A stretch of 64,000 nt of DNA from Bryobacteraceae bacterium (GTDB taxonomy: Bacteria; Acidobacteriota; Terriglobia; Bryobacterales; Bryobacteraceae): NCBI GenBank assembly GCA_019187195.1, contig JABAQT010000023.1:131670-195669 (forward strand). Reading direction: 5' to 3'. The translations under genes were made by a program, and so were the position numbers. This document shows, piece by piece, positions 35,744 through 44,607 of this stretch. The number at the start of each line of letters is the position of its first letter. The stretch's first letter is position 1. The notes below the pieces were generated by a model. The model searched no databases. It had not been told where the DNA came from and worked only from the letters and a program-made list of their open reading frames with translations.

Positions 35744-36583
35744 ATGAACCCCAACCGCCGCACCGCTCTCCGCTCGCTCGCCGGAGCCGCGCTTGCGCCA
35801 GCCATCATCCGCTCCGCGCAGAAAGCCACCGCGTTCGGCCTCATTGGCGACCGCTACCACAACTCCGATTACATCCGCACCGGCCTCAACCGCACCATCG
35901 CCCGGGACCTCGGCGTCTCCATCGACTTCACCGACGAAACCAGGGCCCTCAACGAGGAAACGCTCCACGGCTATAAGATGCTCATCGTCCTCCGCGACGG
36001 CATGATCTGGCCCGATGGCTACCCCGACGAGACCACCAACGCCGCCTGGGTCAACACCGGTAAACCCGAGCTCGTCTCCGATCCCCCCGTATTACCGGGC
36101 AAACCCAAGCCCGCCTTCTGGATGAAGCCGCATCAGGGAAAAGCCGTCCGCAAGTTCGTCGAAGACGGCGGCGTCGCCCTCTTCATGCACAACACCACCC
36201 ACGTCGGCCTCACCGATCCCGATTTCCGCCACGTCCTCGGAGCCGCCTACGCCGGCCATCCCCCCATCCGCACCTATAAAGCCAGGGTCACCAACCCCAA
36301 CCATCCCGTCACCCGCGGCGTCCGCGACTTCATCGTCACCGACGAACAGCACTACATGGAGTACGACAAGGACCGCAAGTACATCTTCCTGGAAACCGTG
36401 AACGAGAAGGGGCTCACCTATCAGAACCTCGGAGCCACCGCCCCCGGCGGTTGGTCCTACGACTACGGCAAGGGCCGCGTCTGCTATCTCTCGCCCGGCC
36501 ACCTGCTCCGTGTCCTCTGGAACCCCGAATACATCAAAATGCAGCACAACGCCGTCCGCTGGCTCCTCCGCCAGGGCTCCTGA
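35744..36583 (+). CDS. ThuA-like domain protein, Tat-type signal
   Basis: A 279-residue protein starting MNPNRRTALRSLAGAALAPA, which resembles a twin-arginine signal. The remainder follows the ThuA/glutamine-amidotransferase-like pattern: TAFGLIGDRYHNSDYIRTGL, GYKMLIVLRDGMIWPDG, DGGVALFMHNTTHVG and YGKGRVCYLSPGHLLRVL near the C-terminus. It is only distantly similar to the ThuA protein at 28788. A TACAAT -10-like box at 35730-35735 is 8 bp before the ATG. It is divergent from the PLP/DUF1080 operon, and the 88-bp gap probably holds both promoters. Confidence 0.82.
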   Translation: MNPNRRTALRSLAGAALAPAIIRSAQKATAFGLIGDRYHNSDYIRTGLNRTIARDLGVSIDFTDETRALNEETLHGYKMLIVLRDGMIWPDGYPDETTNAAWVNTGKPELVSDPPVLPGKPKPAFWMKPHQGKAVRKFVEDGGVALFMHNTTHVGLTDPDFRHVLGAAYAGHPPIRTYKARVTNPNHPVTRGVRDFIVTDEQHYMEYDKDRKYIFLETVNEKGLTYQNLGATAPGGWSYDYGKGRVCYLSPGHLLRVLWNPEYIKMQHNAVRWLLRQGS

Positions 36584-36710
36584 TGTCTCCATCAGACTGA
36601 TCACACGCCGGAAAGCGATATATTCTCAGCATTTTCAATACGCCCGCCAATCCTCGTGAAAATCCCTGGAAGCCTTACGTTATCCTCGAAACGGCGAAAG
36701 GGACACTTGC

Positions 36711-37127
36711 TTGGAACAAACAGACTATCCTCTCCTCCCCAATATCCTCATCCCCGGCGAATCGGCGGCCTTCCTGCAATCAGTCTTCGAGGGGGCCCGC
36801 TCCTGGCTTCAGCCGCGGAATCCTTTCGAGCGGCTTCTCATCGACATGCTCGCCGCCACCCTCTGGCGCCATGCCCGCCTCGCGACGCTTGAAGCCCGCA
36901 TCCTCACCATCGAGCAGGACATCCAGCCCGGGTTCCTGCTCAAGCAATTCAAGAATCTCGACCCCGCCGGCCGCGCCGCCCTCGTGTTCAACGTCTGGCA
37001 CAGGAAATTCACCGCCCTCTCCCGCGTCGAGGCCGCCGTCCTGCGAAACTTTCACACTCTCTTGAAGACCCTGGCCGAAATGCGCAAAGCGTTTCCGCAC
37101 CCGCCGTCCGGTGGCGTGCCCGTGTAA
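36711..37127 (+). CDS. Hypothetical protein
   Basis: A 138-residue helical protein starting at TTG 36711 (MEQTDYPLLPN). It has no signal or membrane segment. Regularly spaced Leu/Arg residues in FERLLIDMLAATLWRHARLA and LEARILTIEQDIQPGFLL suggest a helical bundle, followed by a charged segment with a conserved-looking ending LRNFHTLLKTLAEMRKAF. It resembles short acidobacterial/planctomycete proteins of unknown function that I cannot name. The gene is convergent with the HupE-like gene (7 bp apart). The non-ATG start makes the exact N-terminus uncertain. Confidence 0.55.
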   Translation: MEQTDYPLLPNILIPGESAAFLQSVFEGARSWLQPRNPFERLLIDMLAATLWRHARLATLEARILTIEQDIQPGFLLKQFKNLDPAGRAALVFNVWHRKFTALSRVEAAVLRNFHTLLKTLAEMRKAFPHPPSGGVPV

Positions 37128-37134
37128 ACGGGCA

Positions 37135-38103
37135 TCAACTCCTCAGCCGCAGGAAAAACCACGCCAGCCCCGTCACCAGCAGGAACGAGGCCGCCACGCG
37201 CGAAGCCGCGGGCGCAATGCTCGAAAAAATGCGCGCCATCCGGCTCAGCGGAAGCGCTAACGCGGCTATCGCCAGCGCCTCCGCCACGCCCATCCCGAAC
37301 AGCACCGGAAATGCCGCGTATCCCGTCTCGGAAAGGTAAAGTGCGTAGGATAAGCCATGGAATAATCCCAGTACCGCCGCCACCGCCCATCTCTGCCCCG
37401 CCTGTGGCAGCGTCAGGATCTCCACCGCCAGGTAGGCGATAGTCAACGCGAGCGCCGCCTCGACGAACCGCGGAGCCGGATTCCACGGCGTCAGCGGAAC
37501 AACCACCGCCGCCGCCACCTCGCCCGCGATGAAACACACCGTCAGCAGCAGCAACTCCTTCCGCCCGCGCGCCGCCAGCACCAGACAGCCGAGAAACAGA
37601 ATCGCCGCCGCGCTCGAGAACGCCCGCGCGAAGCCCGACCCCGACGCCGTCACAAACACCTCGAACGCCGTCGGCGGACGGAACCGGATCTGCCCCTTCG
37701 GGTTGGCGTAATCAAACACCGCCTGGTCCGACTTGCCGCCCATGTAGGCGTGGATCAGGTGTACGTGATTCGGCACCGTCACCTGGTAGAACGTGCACAC
37801 TACGTCGACGATCTCCACCGGAGCGGGCCACTCATACACTCCCCGGCAGCGGTAGGCGCCGTCGCCCGGATCTTCGCGGCAACTCCTCTCGATCAGCTTT
37901 CCCTTTACGCCCGCGCTCTCGAACGTGATGTTGTCGAGAAGCGTCTTCTCCGGCCTCTGGATGTGCTGAACTTCGTACAGCGGCATCCGCAGATCGTAAG
38001 TCGCGCGGTTGCCCTCCACCCGCAGATCCGCGCTCGACATGCTGATCACGTGCGCCCGCGCGAGTGCGCCCGCCAGAACGAAAAGGAGGACCGCCTTCTT
38101 CAT
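37135..38103 (-). CDS. HupE/UreJ-like membrane protein
   Basis: A 322-residue protein: a signal peptide (MKKAVLLFVLAGALARA) followed by a His exposed after cleavage, a periplasmic beta-rich domain to about residue 150, and six to seven membrane helices containing the family signature GLFHGLSYAL near residue 245. HupE/UreJ proteins are putative Ni or Co permeases or metal-handling proteins, and this longer two-domain class (HupE/UreJ_2) is common without hydrogenase or urease genes, as here. It is the last gene of the murJ operon and overlaps the AI-2E gene by 4 bp (ATGA). Confidence 0.75.
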   Translation of the reverse strand: MKKAVLLFVLAGALARAHVISMSSADLRVEGNRATYDLRMPLYEVQHIQRPEKTLLDNITFESAGVKGKLIERSCREDPGDGAYRCRGVYEWPAPVEIVDVVCTFYQVTVPNHVHLIHAYMGGKSDQAVFDYANPKGQIRFRPPTAFEVFVTASGSGFARAFSSAAAILFLGCLVLAARGRKELLLLTVCFIAGEVAAAVVVPLTPWNPAPRFVEAALALTIAYLAVEILTLPQAGQRWAVAAVLGLFHGLSYALYLSETGYAAFPVLFGMGVAEALAIAALALPLSRMARIFSSIAPAASRVAASFLLVTGLAWFFLRLRS

Positions 38104-39134
38104 GACGCGGCCCGCGCCGCCCGGATATACACAATGCGCAAAGTCGCCAGCACGGGAACCGAGAATATCATGCCGGCAATGCCCGCCAGTTGTTCCCCGG
38201 CGAGCGCGCCGAATACGATCAACAGCGGATGCAGCTTCAATCCGCTGCCGAGCAGAAACGGCTGTAGTACGTAATCCTGCAACAGCCGGTAAAGAAGGAG
38301 GAATACGATCATGGAGCCTACATGCCCATACCCCGAAACAAGCGCCACCACGCAGGCGGCCGTTCCCGCCGTCAGCGGCCCGATCACCGGAATGAACTCG
38401 AGCACCGCCGCGATCGTGGCGAGCAACGCCGCGTACGGCACGCCCGCTAACTGGAAGAACAGCAGATAGGCCAGAAATGTCGCCATGCTCAACAGAAACA
38501 GCGCGCGAATGTACTGCGCCAGCATGCGGTGAACATCATCGAGCAGGCCTTCCACGAATCCTTCCTCCGCGCGGTTCACCAGGCTCAGCGCCTGTTGCCG
38601 CAACTCGGCCGCGTCCTTTAGAAAAAAGAAGCTTAGAATCGGCACCAGCACCGCGAAGCCCAGGTTGCCGATGGCCCCGATCACCTGTTTCATCGCCGCC
38701 CGCAGCATGGGCAGCGCCGATTCAAGCCCCGCCGCCACCTGCTCCTGAATCGCCTCGAGCACCTGCCCGCGTACCGGTTCAAGCCACGGCGGAGCCGGAG
38801 CCTTCGAGAGCCTGCCCGCGCTCTGCAACAGATCCGGCATGCGCGCCACCAGGTTGGCCGCTTCCTCCGACGCCCGCGACCCCACCGCCGCCGCCACGCC
38901 GCCCAGCGCGGCGATTAGAGCGGTGTACACCATCGCCAGCGACAGCGCCCTCGAGATCCTACCCCGCGCAAAACGGTCCACTCGCGACACCACCGGCCAC
39001 AGAAGATAGGCGAAGAACACGGCCAGCAGGAAGACCAGTATCGTGCGGCGCGTGTAGTAGAGAAAGGCAAAGAATCCCACCGTGACGAGAGCGGACCACG
39101 TTGCGCGGACAGCTTTCGGTTCAATGCCCAGCAT
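38100..39134 (-). CDS. AI-2E family transporter
   Basis: A 344-residue polytopic membrane protein with about eight helices. It shows the family pattern: paired N-terminal helices (VTVGFFAFLYYTRRTILVFL), a large central region without helices (about 90-150), then PILSFFFLKDAAELRQQALS, and C-terminal helices with EFIPVIGPLTAG and LQDYVLQPFLLGSGLKLHPL. Family members include TqsA-type AI-2 exporters and Na+/H+ antiporters, so the name does not prove quorum-signal transport. It sits between the zinc-ribbon gene (9 bp) and the HupE gene (4-bp overlap). Confidence 0.9.
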   Translation of the reverse strand: MLGIEPKAVRATWSALVTVGFFAFLYYTRRTILVFLLAVFFAYLLWPVVSRVDRFARGRISRALSLAMVYTALIAALGGVAAAVGSRASEEAANLVARMPDLLQSAGRLSKAPAPPWLEPVRGQVLEAIQEQVAAGLESALPMLRAAMKQVIGAIGNLGFAVLVPILSFFFLKDAAELRQQALSLVNRAEEGFVEGLLDDVHRMLAQYIRALFLLSMATFLAYLLFFQLAGVPYAALLATIAAVLEFIPVIGPLTAGTAACVVALVSGYGHVGSMIVFLLLYRLLQDYVLQPFLLGSGLKLHPLLIVFGALAGEQLAGIAGMIFSVPVLATLRIVYIRAARAAS

Positions 39135-39143
39135 CGAAGTGAA

Positions 39144-39875
39144 TCAGGCGGTTTCGTCGATTAGAACGGGTGGGTTGTAGTACAGGATGCGCTTGCACGA
39201 TTCGCAAAAAATGATGCCGTCCAAACCCTGCCGCAGCTCCTGCATCACCTGTGGGCGGATGGTCATGTTGCATGCCGTGCAGCAGCCTTCCGCTGCTTCC
39301 GCGACGGCCACGCCCCCGGCCCGCTTCCGGATGCGCTCGTAGTTCGAAATGTAATCCTTCCGCGCTCCCGCCGCCGCTTGCGCGCGCGCCGCTTTCACCT
39401 GCTCCAACTCCTTGCGGTGCGCTTCGGTTCTTTCAAGCGCCGCTTTCTTTTCGGCCTCCACCTGTGCGGCTTCGAGAGCCAGCGCCGCCTCGGCCTTCTT
39501 CACGTTCTGATCGAGCGGCTCGGAATCGGTCATCAATTCGAGAATCCGGTCCTCGAACTTCCGGATCTCCTTGTGGCAGTAATCAATCTCAGCCTGGAAG
39601 GCGCGGTACTGCTCGTTCGTCTTTGCCGTGCTCGTCTGATCCTTCAGCTTCGAGATCTTCTGCTCCTGGACTTTGATGTCGTCATCGAGCCGCTTGCGTT
39701 CTTTCTGGTTGGCGGCGAGAGCGGCCCGGTCCACTTCCACGCGCCGTTTGCGGGCATCGAGCGCTTTCGCGATTTCCGCGATCCGTTTCGGCAGGATCGC
39801 GATCTCTTTTTGAAGGTCAGCGATTCTCTGATCCAGGCTTTGAATCTTCAGGATCAGCTCTAAATCCGTACTCAT
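39144..39875 (-). CDS. Coiled-coil protein with C-terminal C4 zinc ribbon
   Basis: A 243-residue cytosolic protein. Residues about 1-185 form a long antiparallel coiled coil (MSTDLELILKIQSLDQRIAD, then Glu/Lys/Ala-rich heptads). A C-terminal zinc ribbon follows, with CTACNM and CESCKR supplying four Cys. This is the layout of the conserved zf-RING_7/DUF164 family (CdsZ-like), often encoded near cell-envelope or tRNA-handling genes. The molecular role is not established. It lies 3 bp after murJ, strongly suggesting cotranscription. Confidence 0.85.
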   Translation of the reverse strand: MSTDLELILKIQSLDQRIADLQKEIAILPKRIAEIAKALDARKRRVEVDRAALAANQKERKRLDDDIKVQEQKISKLKDQTSTAKTNEQYRAFQAEIDYCHKEIRKFEDRILELMTDSEPLDQNVKKAEAALALEAAQVEAEKKAALERTEAHRKELEQVKAARAQAAAGARKDYISNYERIRKRAGGVAVAEAAEGCCTACNMTIRPQVMQELRQGLDGIIFCESCKRILYYNPPVLIDETA

Positions 39876-39878
39876 CAG

Positions 39879-41456
39879 CTATTGGATTGTATCACGCCCG
39901 CGCCGCAGCCTACCCGCCAGCGGCGCCGCCAGCGCCCTCATCGCGGGTTCGAGTTCGGGGATCGCCAACCGCCTGGCCACCGCGTAAAACACCAGAATGC
40001 CCGATGGTATGGCGAGCGCGAGAACGCCGAGAAACGCCGCGCGGGTCATTCCGAAACGGCCGAGCACGAGGGCGTTGATGCCCGAGACCAGCACCCCCAT
40101 CGCCACGGCGGCGACGGTCACCTTCCACAAACTGGCCATCAGCGCGCGGCCGTAGATGCCCGCCAGTTTCATCCTCAGAATCGTGAACTGCGCCACGAAA
40201 CTGGCCAGCGCCACCGCCGCCGTGCTCAGCGCCAGCCCGCTCTGCCCGAAACCGAATCGCCCCGTCAGCGTCGTGGCTACCTCGTAGTTGATCAGCACCG
40301 AAGCAAGCGAGATGAGCATCGGCGTGAGCGCGTCGTTCAATGCGTAAAACGCCGGCGTCATCAGCTTCACCCCCGCGTATCCCAGCAGGCCGATGGCGAA
40401 ATACGACAGCGCATCCGCCGTCTGCCGCGTATCGTAGAGGTCGAAACGCCCGCCCTGATAGATGGCGCCGATAATGGATTGCCCCAGCACCACCAGCCCC
40501 ACCGAGGAAGGCACGGTCAGCAGGAACACCGTCGCCAGCGAGCGCGACAAAGTCTGCCGGAACTCGTTGAAGTTCCCCTCCGCCGCGCTGCGCGAAATCG
40601 AAGGCAGCGTTGCCGTCGCCATCGCCACGCCGAACAGGCCGAGCGGCAGTTGCATGAACCGGAACGCGTAGCCAAGCCAGCTTACCGGTCCATCGGCGCC
40701 GCGCACCGGATCCTCGAGCGATGCCGCGAGATTCGTGTTCACCACCAGGTTGATCTGCACCGCCGCGTTTCCAAGAATGGCGGGTCCCATCAAAGCGATG
40801 ATGCGGCGCAGTCCCGTGTCGGCCCAATCAAACGCCGGACGGAAGCGGAATCCCAGGCGGTAGAGGCTTGGAAGTTGCCACGCCAGTTGCAGCGCTCCTC
40901 CGAGAACGACGCCATAGCCCATTCCCTCGATGGGAGCCAGACCGATGTGCGGACCGGCCCAGAACCCAAACAGCAGGCCCGCGGTCACCGAGGCGATATT
41001 GAACATGGTCGAGGCGAGCGCCGGAACTCCAAAGACGCCGCACGCGTTCAACATGCCCATGGCCTGCGCCGCCAGCGCCACCAGCAGCAGAAACGGGAAC
41101 ATGATCCGCGTCATCCTGACCGCCAGTTCGAACTTGCCGGGAATATGATGAAACCCCGGCGCAAGCAGATCCACCAGGGCCGGAGCGAACACCATGCCGA
41201 GTCCGCAAATTGTGCCCACCAGGATGATAATGGCCGTCGAGACGAGATTCGATAATGCCGCGGCTTCCTTCCGCCCCCGGGTCGCCAGGTACTCGGTGAA
41301 GATGGGGACGAAAGCCGAGGAGAGCGCTCCTTCGGCAAACAGGTCGCGCGTGAGGTTGGGGATGCGGAAGCCGAGCAGAAAGGCGTCGTACACCAGCCCC
41401 GCTCCGAACACGCGCGCCATGACGATCTCGCGCACGAGCCCCGTGACGCGGCTCAT
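39879..41456 (-). CDS. murJ: Lipid II flippase MurJ (start uncertain)
   Basis: MurJ moves lipid II across the inner membrane for peptidoglycan synthesis. The ORF from ATG 41456 gives 525 residues with about 14 helices and the MurJ hallmarks SRVTGLVREIVMARVFGAG, GFRIPNLTRDLFAEGALSSA and an Arg-rich cavity. Homology expects about 15 more residues: the frame upstream reads IVRSAGVTSLAIA, a good match to the beginning of helix 1, but contains no ATG, GTG or TTG. Candidates are ATT at 41493-41495 or ATA at 41544-41546, the latter overlapping the M20 stop codon as ATAG. Second gene of the M20-murJ operon. Confidence 0.9.
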   Translation of the reverse strand: MSRVTGLVREIVMARVFGAGLVYDAFLLGFRIPNLTRDLFAEGALSSAFVPIFTEYLATRGRKEAAALSNLVSTAIIILVGTICGLGMVFAPALVDLLAPGFHHIPGKFELAVRMTRIMFPFLLLVALAAQAMGMLNACGVFGVPALASTMFNIASVTAGLLFGFWAGPHIGLAPIEGMGYGVVLGGALQLAWQLPSLYRLGFRFRPAFDWADTGLRRIIALMGPAILGNAAVQINLVVNTNLAASLEDPVRGADGPVSWLGYAFRFMQLPLGLFGVAMATATLPSISRSAAEGNFNEFRQTLSRSLATVFLLTVPSSVGLVVLGQSIIGAIYQGGRFDLYDTRQTADALSYFAIGLLGYAGVKLMTPAFYALNDALTPMLISLASVLINYEVATTLTGRFGFGQSGLALSTAAVALASFVAQFTILRMKLAGIYGRALMASLWKVTVAAVAMGVLVSGINALVLGRFGMTRAAFLGVLALAIPSGILVFYAVARRLAIPELEPAMRALAAPLAGRLRRGRDTIQ

Positions 41457-41542
41457 CGCGATAGCCAGCGACGTTACCCCCGCCGACCGGACAATGCCTT
41501 CGGAGTCGGAAGGGGTCGTGTCTTGGATGCGTGCCGCCGTCG

Positions 41543-42910
41543 CTATGCTCCGTACTCTTCCAGGAATCGGGCGATTGTCAGGATGCCCGTGTAGTAGTTC
41601 CTCAGGCTGTACTTCTCGTTTGGCGAGTGCAGGCCGTCATCCGGCAATCCGAAGCCCATGAGAACCGTGGGAATGCCCAGATGCGTGGCGAAATCGCCGA
41701 CTACCGGGATGGACCCGCCCGAGCGTGTGAACACCGTGGGGCGCCCGAGAGCGCGCGCGAACACGCGCGCCGCCACCGCGATCGCCGGATGGTCCGGATT
41801 GACGGCAATCGCCGGCCCCGAGCTTAAAACACGAAGCTCTAGTTTTGTTCCGGCCGGCGTGTTCGACGCCAGGAACTCCCGGAAGGCGTGGACCACTTTC
41901 TCCGGGTCCTGCTTCGGCACGAGACGGAAGCTCACCTTCGCCGTGGCCTTCGCCGGAATCACTGTTTTCGCGCCGGCGGCGGTGAATCCGCCCGCGATCC
42001 CGTGGACCTCCAGGGTGGGCCTCGCCCATGTCCGCTCGAGCACCGAATAACCCGCCTCACCCGTGAGTTCGGTCGAGCCCACTTCCTTCTTCAGGAACCC
42101 GGCTTCGTCGAACGGCAGGCTCTTCCAGGATTCGAGTTCGGCGGGAGCCGGGGCCTCCACCTCGTCATAGATGCCGGGAATCTGAATGACGCCGCCCGCG
42201 TTCTTCGCCTTGGCCAGGACTTCAATCAGCCCGTACACCGCGTTCGGAGCCGCGCCGCCGTAAAGCCCGGAATGCAGGTCCCGCGCCGCGCCCGTGCACT
42301 CCACTTCCGTGTACACGAGTCCGCGCAGCCCGATGCACAGCGTGGGAATCCCCTCGGCGTAGAGCGCCGTGTCCGAAACCAGCGCCACGTCCGCCTTCAA
42401 CTTCTCCTTGTGCAGCGGCACATACTTCGCAATCGACCAGCCGCCCACTTCCTCCTCTCCCTCGATGAGGAACTTGACGTTCAGGGGAAGACGGCCGCCA
42501 TGAACCGCCCGCAACGCCTCGACGGCTTTGATGTGCATGTACATCTGGCCCTTGTCGTCGGCCGCGCCACGGGCGTGGAGATTGCCGCCGCGAATGGTGG
42601 GCTCGAAGGGCGGACTGTCCCACAACTCGAGCGGATCCGGCGGCTGCACGTCGTAGTGGCCGTAGCACAGGACCGTGGGCCTCCCCGGCGCGCCCAGCCA
42701 TTCGCCGTACACCAGCGGATGCTTCTCCGTGGGAATGACCGCCACGTTCTCGAGGCCGGCCTCGGTCAGCCGCGCGGCCACGTATCCGGCGGCCCGACGC
42801 ACATCCGCCGCATGTTCGGGCGACGTGCTGATGCTCGGAATACGCAGAAAAGCGTTCAATTCCTCGAGGAACCGCGCCTCGTTTCCTCCAATGTAGGTTT
42901 CAAGTTGCAT
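41543..42910 (-). CDS. M20 family dipeptidase/carboxypeptidase
   Basis: A 455-residue cytosolic zinc peptidase. Metal ligands and catalytic residues are in place: His85 and Asp87 in CYGHYDVQPP, Asp118 in GAADDKG, Glu152-Glu153 in IEGEEEVGGW, and a terminal His in GLHSPNE. The dimerisation (lid) domain covers about 190-340. The closest family behaviour is the CNDP/PepV-like dipeptidase group. It begins the minus-strand operon leading into murJ. The promoter would lie in the 98-bp gap shared with the divergent acyl-CoA synthetase. Confidence 0.9.
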   Translation of the reverse strand: MQLETYIGGNEARFLEELNAFLRIPSISTSPEHAADVRRAAGYVAARLTEAGLENVAVIPTEKHPLVYGEWLGAPGRPTVLCYGHYDVQPPDPLELWDSPPFEPTIRGGNLHARGAADDKGQMYMHIKAVEALRAVHGGRLPLNVKFLIEGEEEVGGWSIAKYVPLHKEKLKADVALVSDTALYAEGIPTLCIGLRGLVYTEVECTGAARDLHSGLYGGAAPNAVYGLIEVLAKAKNAGGVIQIPGIYDEVEAPAPAELESWKSLPFDEAGFLKKEVGSTELTGEAGYSVLERTWARPTLEVHGIAGGFTAAGAKTVIPAKATAKVSFRLVPKQDPEKVVHAFREFLASNTPAGTKLELRVLSSGPAIAVNPDHPAIAVAARVFARALGRPTVFTRSGGSIPVVGDFATHLGIPTVLMGFGLPDDGLHSPNEKYSLRNYYTGILTIARFLEEYGA

Positions 42911-43008
42911 GGATCGGATGTGTGGACCATTATAGCGGCGCCATGCCGGGAGCGCAGTCGTCTCAACAGGCGCGCGCCGGCTATGTACACTATGGGAACG
43001 GCCAGATC

Positions 43009-44598
43009 ATGAACGTACCACTTACTCCCATTCGCTTTCTCTACCGGGCCATGGATCTGTTTGCCCGCAAGGTGGGGATTGTATCCGGAACCCGCGCGTT
43101 TACCTATGGCCAGTTCGGCGAACGGGCGCTCAAACTCGCAAGCGCTTTGGCGCGCGGCGGCGTCGCCAGGGGAGATCGCGTGGCGCTGCTCAGCTTCAAT
43201 ACCCACCAGTTGCTGGAAAGCTATTACGGAGTGCCGCTTGCCGGAGCCATTGTGATGCCCCTCAACGTGCGGTTGTCGATTCAGGAACTGGTTCCCATCC
43301 TCAACCACTCGGGCGCCAAAATGCTGCTCTTCGAGAACGACTTCATTCCCATCGTCGAGCAGTTGCGGACCGCCTGCGACGGCATCCGGCGCTACATCAC
43401 GCTGGATGGCATGGCGGGGCCCGCCGCGATGACCTACGAGGAGTTGCTCGATCAGGGGCGTCCCGATTACATCGATTACATGGATGTGGATGAGAACGCC
43501 GTCGCCGAGTTGTTCTACACCAGCGGCAGCACGGGCGCGCCCAAGGGCGTCATGCTCACCCACCGGACGTTGTACCTGCACGGCATGAGCGTCGCGACGT
43601 TGATGGGCGATCCGAAAGATCTCATAGACCTGCACACGATCCCGCTGTTTCACGCCAACGGCTGGGGAAGGCCGCAGTCTTCGACGATGCTCGGATCCAA
43701 GCAGGTGATGGTGCGGCGCTTCGAGCCCACGGGCGTGTTCCGGCTGATCGAGGAGCATCGCGCCACGGAGATGAGTCTCGTGCCGGCCATGGCGAATGCT
43801 CTGCTCCACGCCCCCGATCGGGGGCAGTTCGATCTCTCGAGCCTGCGCCGCGTAATGGTGGGCGGCGCGGCCGCTTCCCCCGAACTGGTGGCCCGCCTCG
43901 AGGAGGCGTTCCACTGCGAGATCATGTCGGGCTACGGAATGACGGAGACCTGCCCCGTGCTGACCACCGCGCGCGCCAAGCGCTCCGTGGATGAATCGGA
44001 TGGCAGGGAGCGCCACCGGCGGCGCGCAATGGCGGGTTGGGCCGTTCCAGGCGTCGAGGTGCGCGTGGTGGATGCGAACATGCAAACCCTCCCGCGCGAT
44101 TCGAAGACGATCGGCGAAGTGGTGGCGCGCGGGGACCACCTGATGGCCGGCTATTTCAACGATCTCGCCGCCACCGCCATGACCATCGAGAACAATTGGA
44201 TCCACACCGGCGACATGGCCGTCTGGGATGAAGAGGGCTACATCCAGATTGTGGACCGGAAAAAGGAGATCATCATCAGCGGGGGTGAAAACATCTCATC
44301 GATCGAAGTGGAGAAGGCGATCTGCGCGCACCCCGCTGTTTATGAGTGCGCCGTGGTGGCTGCTCCCGATGAGAAATGGGGTGAAGTGCCGGCGGCGGCG
44401 GTGGTGTTGAAGCCCGGCATGGAACTCACCGCCGGGGAACTCACCGAGTTCCTCTCCGCCTCGCTTGGCCGCTTCAAGCTGCCGAAGATTATCGAGTTCC
44501 ATGAAGACCACCTGCCCAAGACCGGCACGGGGAAGATCCGCAAGCTGGTGATCAAGGAGAAGTTCTGGGCGGGCAAGGAAAAACGGGTGCAAGGATAG
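43009..44598 (+). CDS. Acyl-CoA synthetase / AMP-dependent ligase
   Basis: A 529-residue ANL-superfamily enzyme that activates a fatty or aromatic acid to acyl-CoA with ATP. The start MNVPLTPIRFL at 43009 (GGGAACGG upstream) is chosen because family similarity begins there. Motifs: P-loop FYTSGSTGAPKGVMLTH, GYGMTETCP, WIHTGDMAVWDEEGYIQIVD, hinge DRKKEIIISGGENI and the C-terminal catalytic Lys in PKTGTGKIRK. The series matches medium/long-chain fatty acyl-CoA synthetases. The prmA-like gene follows by 9 bp, so they are likely cotranscribed. Confidence 0.9.
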   Translation: MNVPLTPIRFLYRAMDLFARKVGIVSGTRAFTYGQFGERALKLASALARGGVARGDRVALLSFNTHQLLESYYGVPLAGAIVMPLNVRLSIQELVPILNHSGAKMLLFENDFIPIVEQLRTACDGIRRYITLDGMAGPAAMTYEELLDQGRPDYIDYMDVDENAVAELFYTSGSTGAPKGVMLTHRTLYLHGMSVATLMGDPKDLIDLHTIPLFHANGWGRPQSSTMLGSKQVMVRRFEPTGVFRLIEEHRATEMSLVPAMANALLHAPDRGQFDLSSLRRVMVGGAAASPELVARLEEAFHCEIMSGYGMTETCPVLTTARAKRSVDESDGRERHRRRAMAGWAVPGVEVRVVDANMQTLPRDSKTIGEVVARGDHLMAGYFNDLAATAMTIENNWIHTGDMAVWDEEGYIQIVDRKKEIIISGGENISSIEVEKAICAHPAVYECAVVAAPDEKWGEVPAAAVVLKPGMELTAGELTEFLSASLGRFKLPKIIEFHEDHLPKTGTGKIRKLVIKEKFWAGKEKRVQG

Positions 44599-44607
44599 TT
44601 CCGGGTC

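Noticed and set aside
39882..41255. 457-codon + strand frame
   Set aside because: Antisense of murJ; the translation is Arg/Gln/His-rich with no membrane segments.
42911..43008. DnaA-box-like TGTGGACCA in the divergent gap near the skew switch
   Set aside because: Two mismatches to the consensus, no cluster of boxes and no AT-rich unwinding region in the 98-bp gap.
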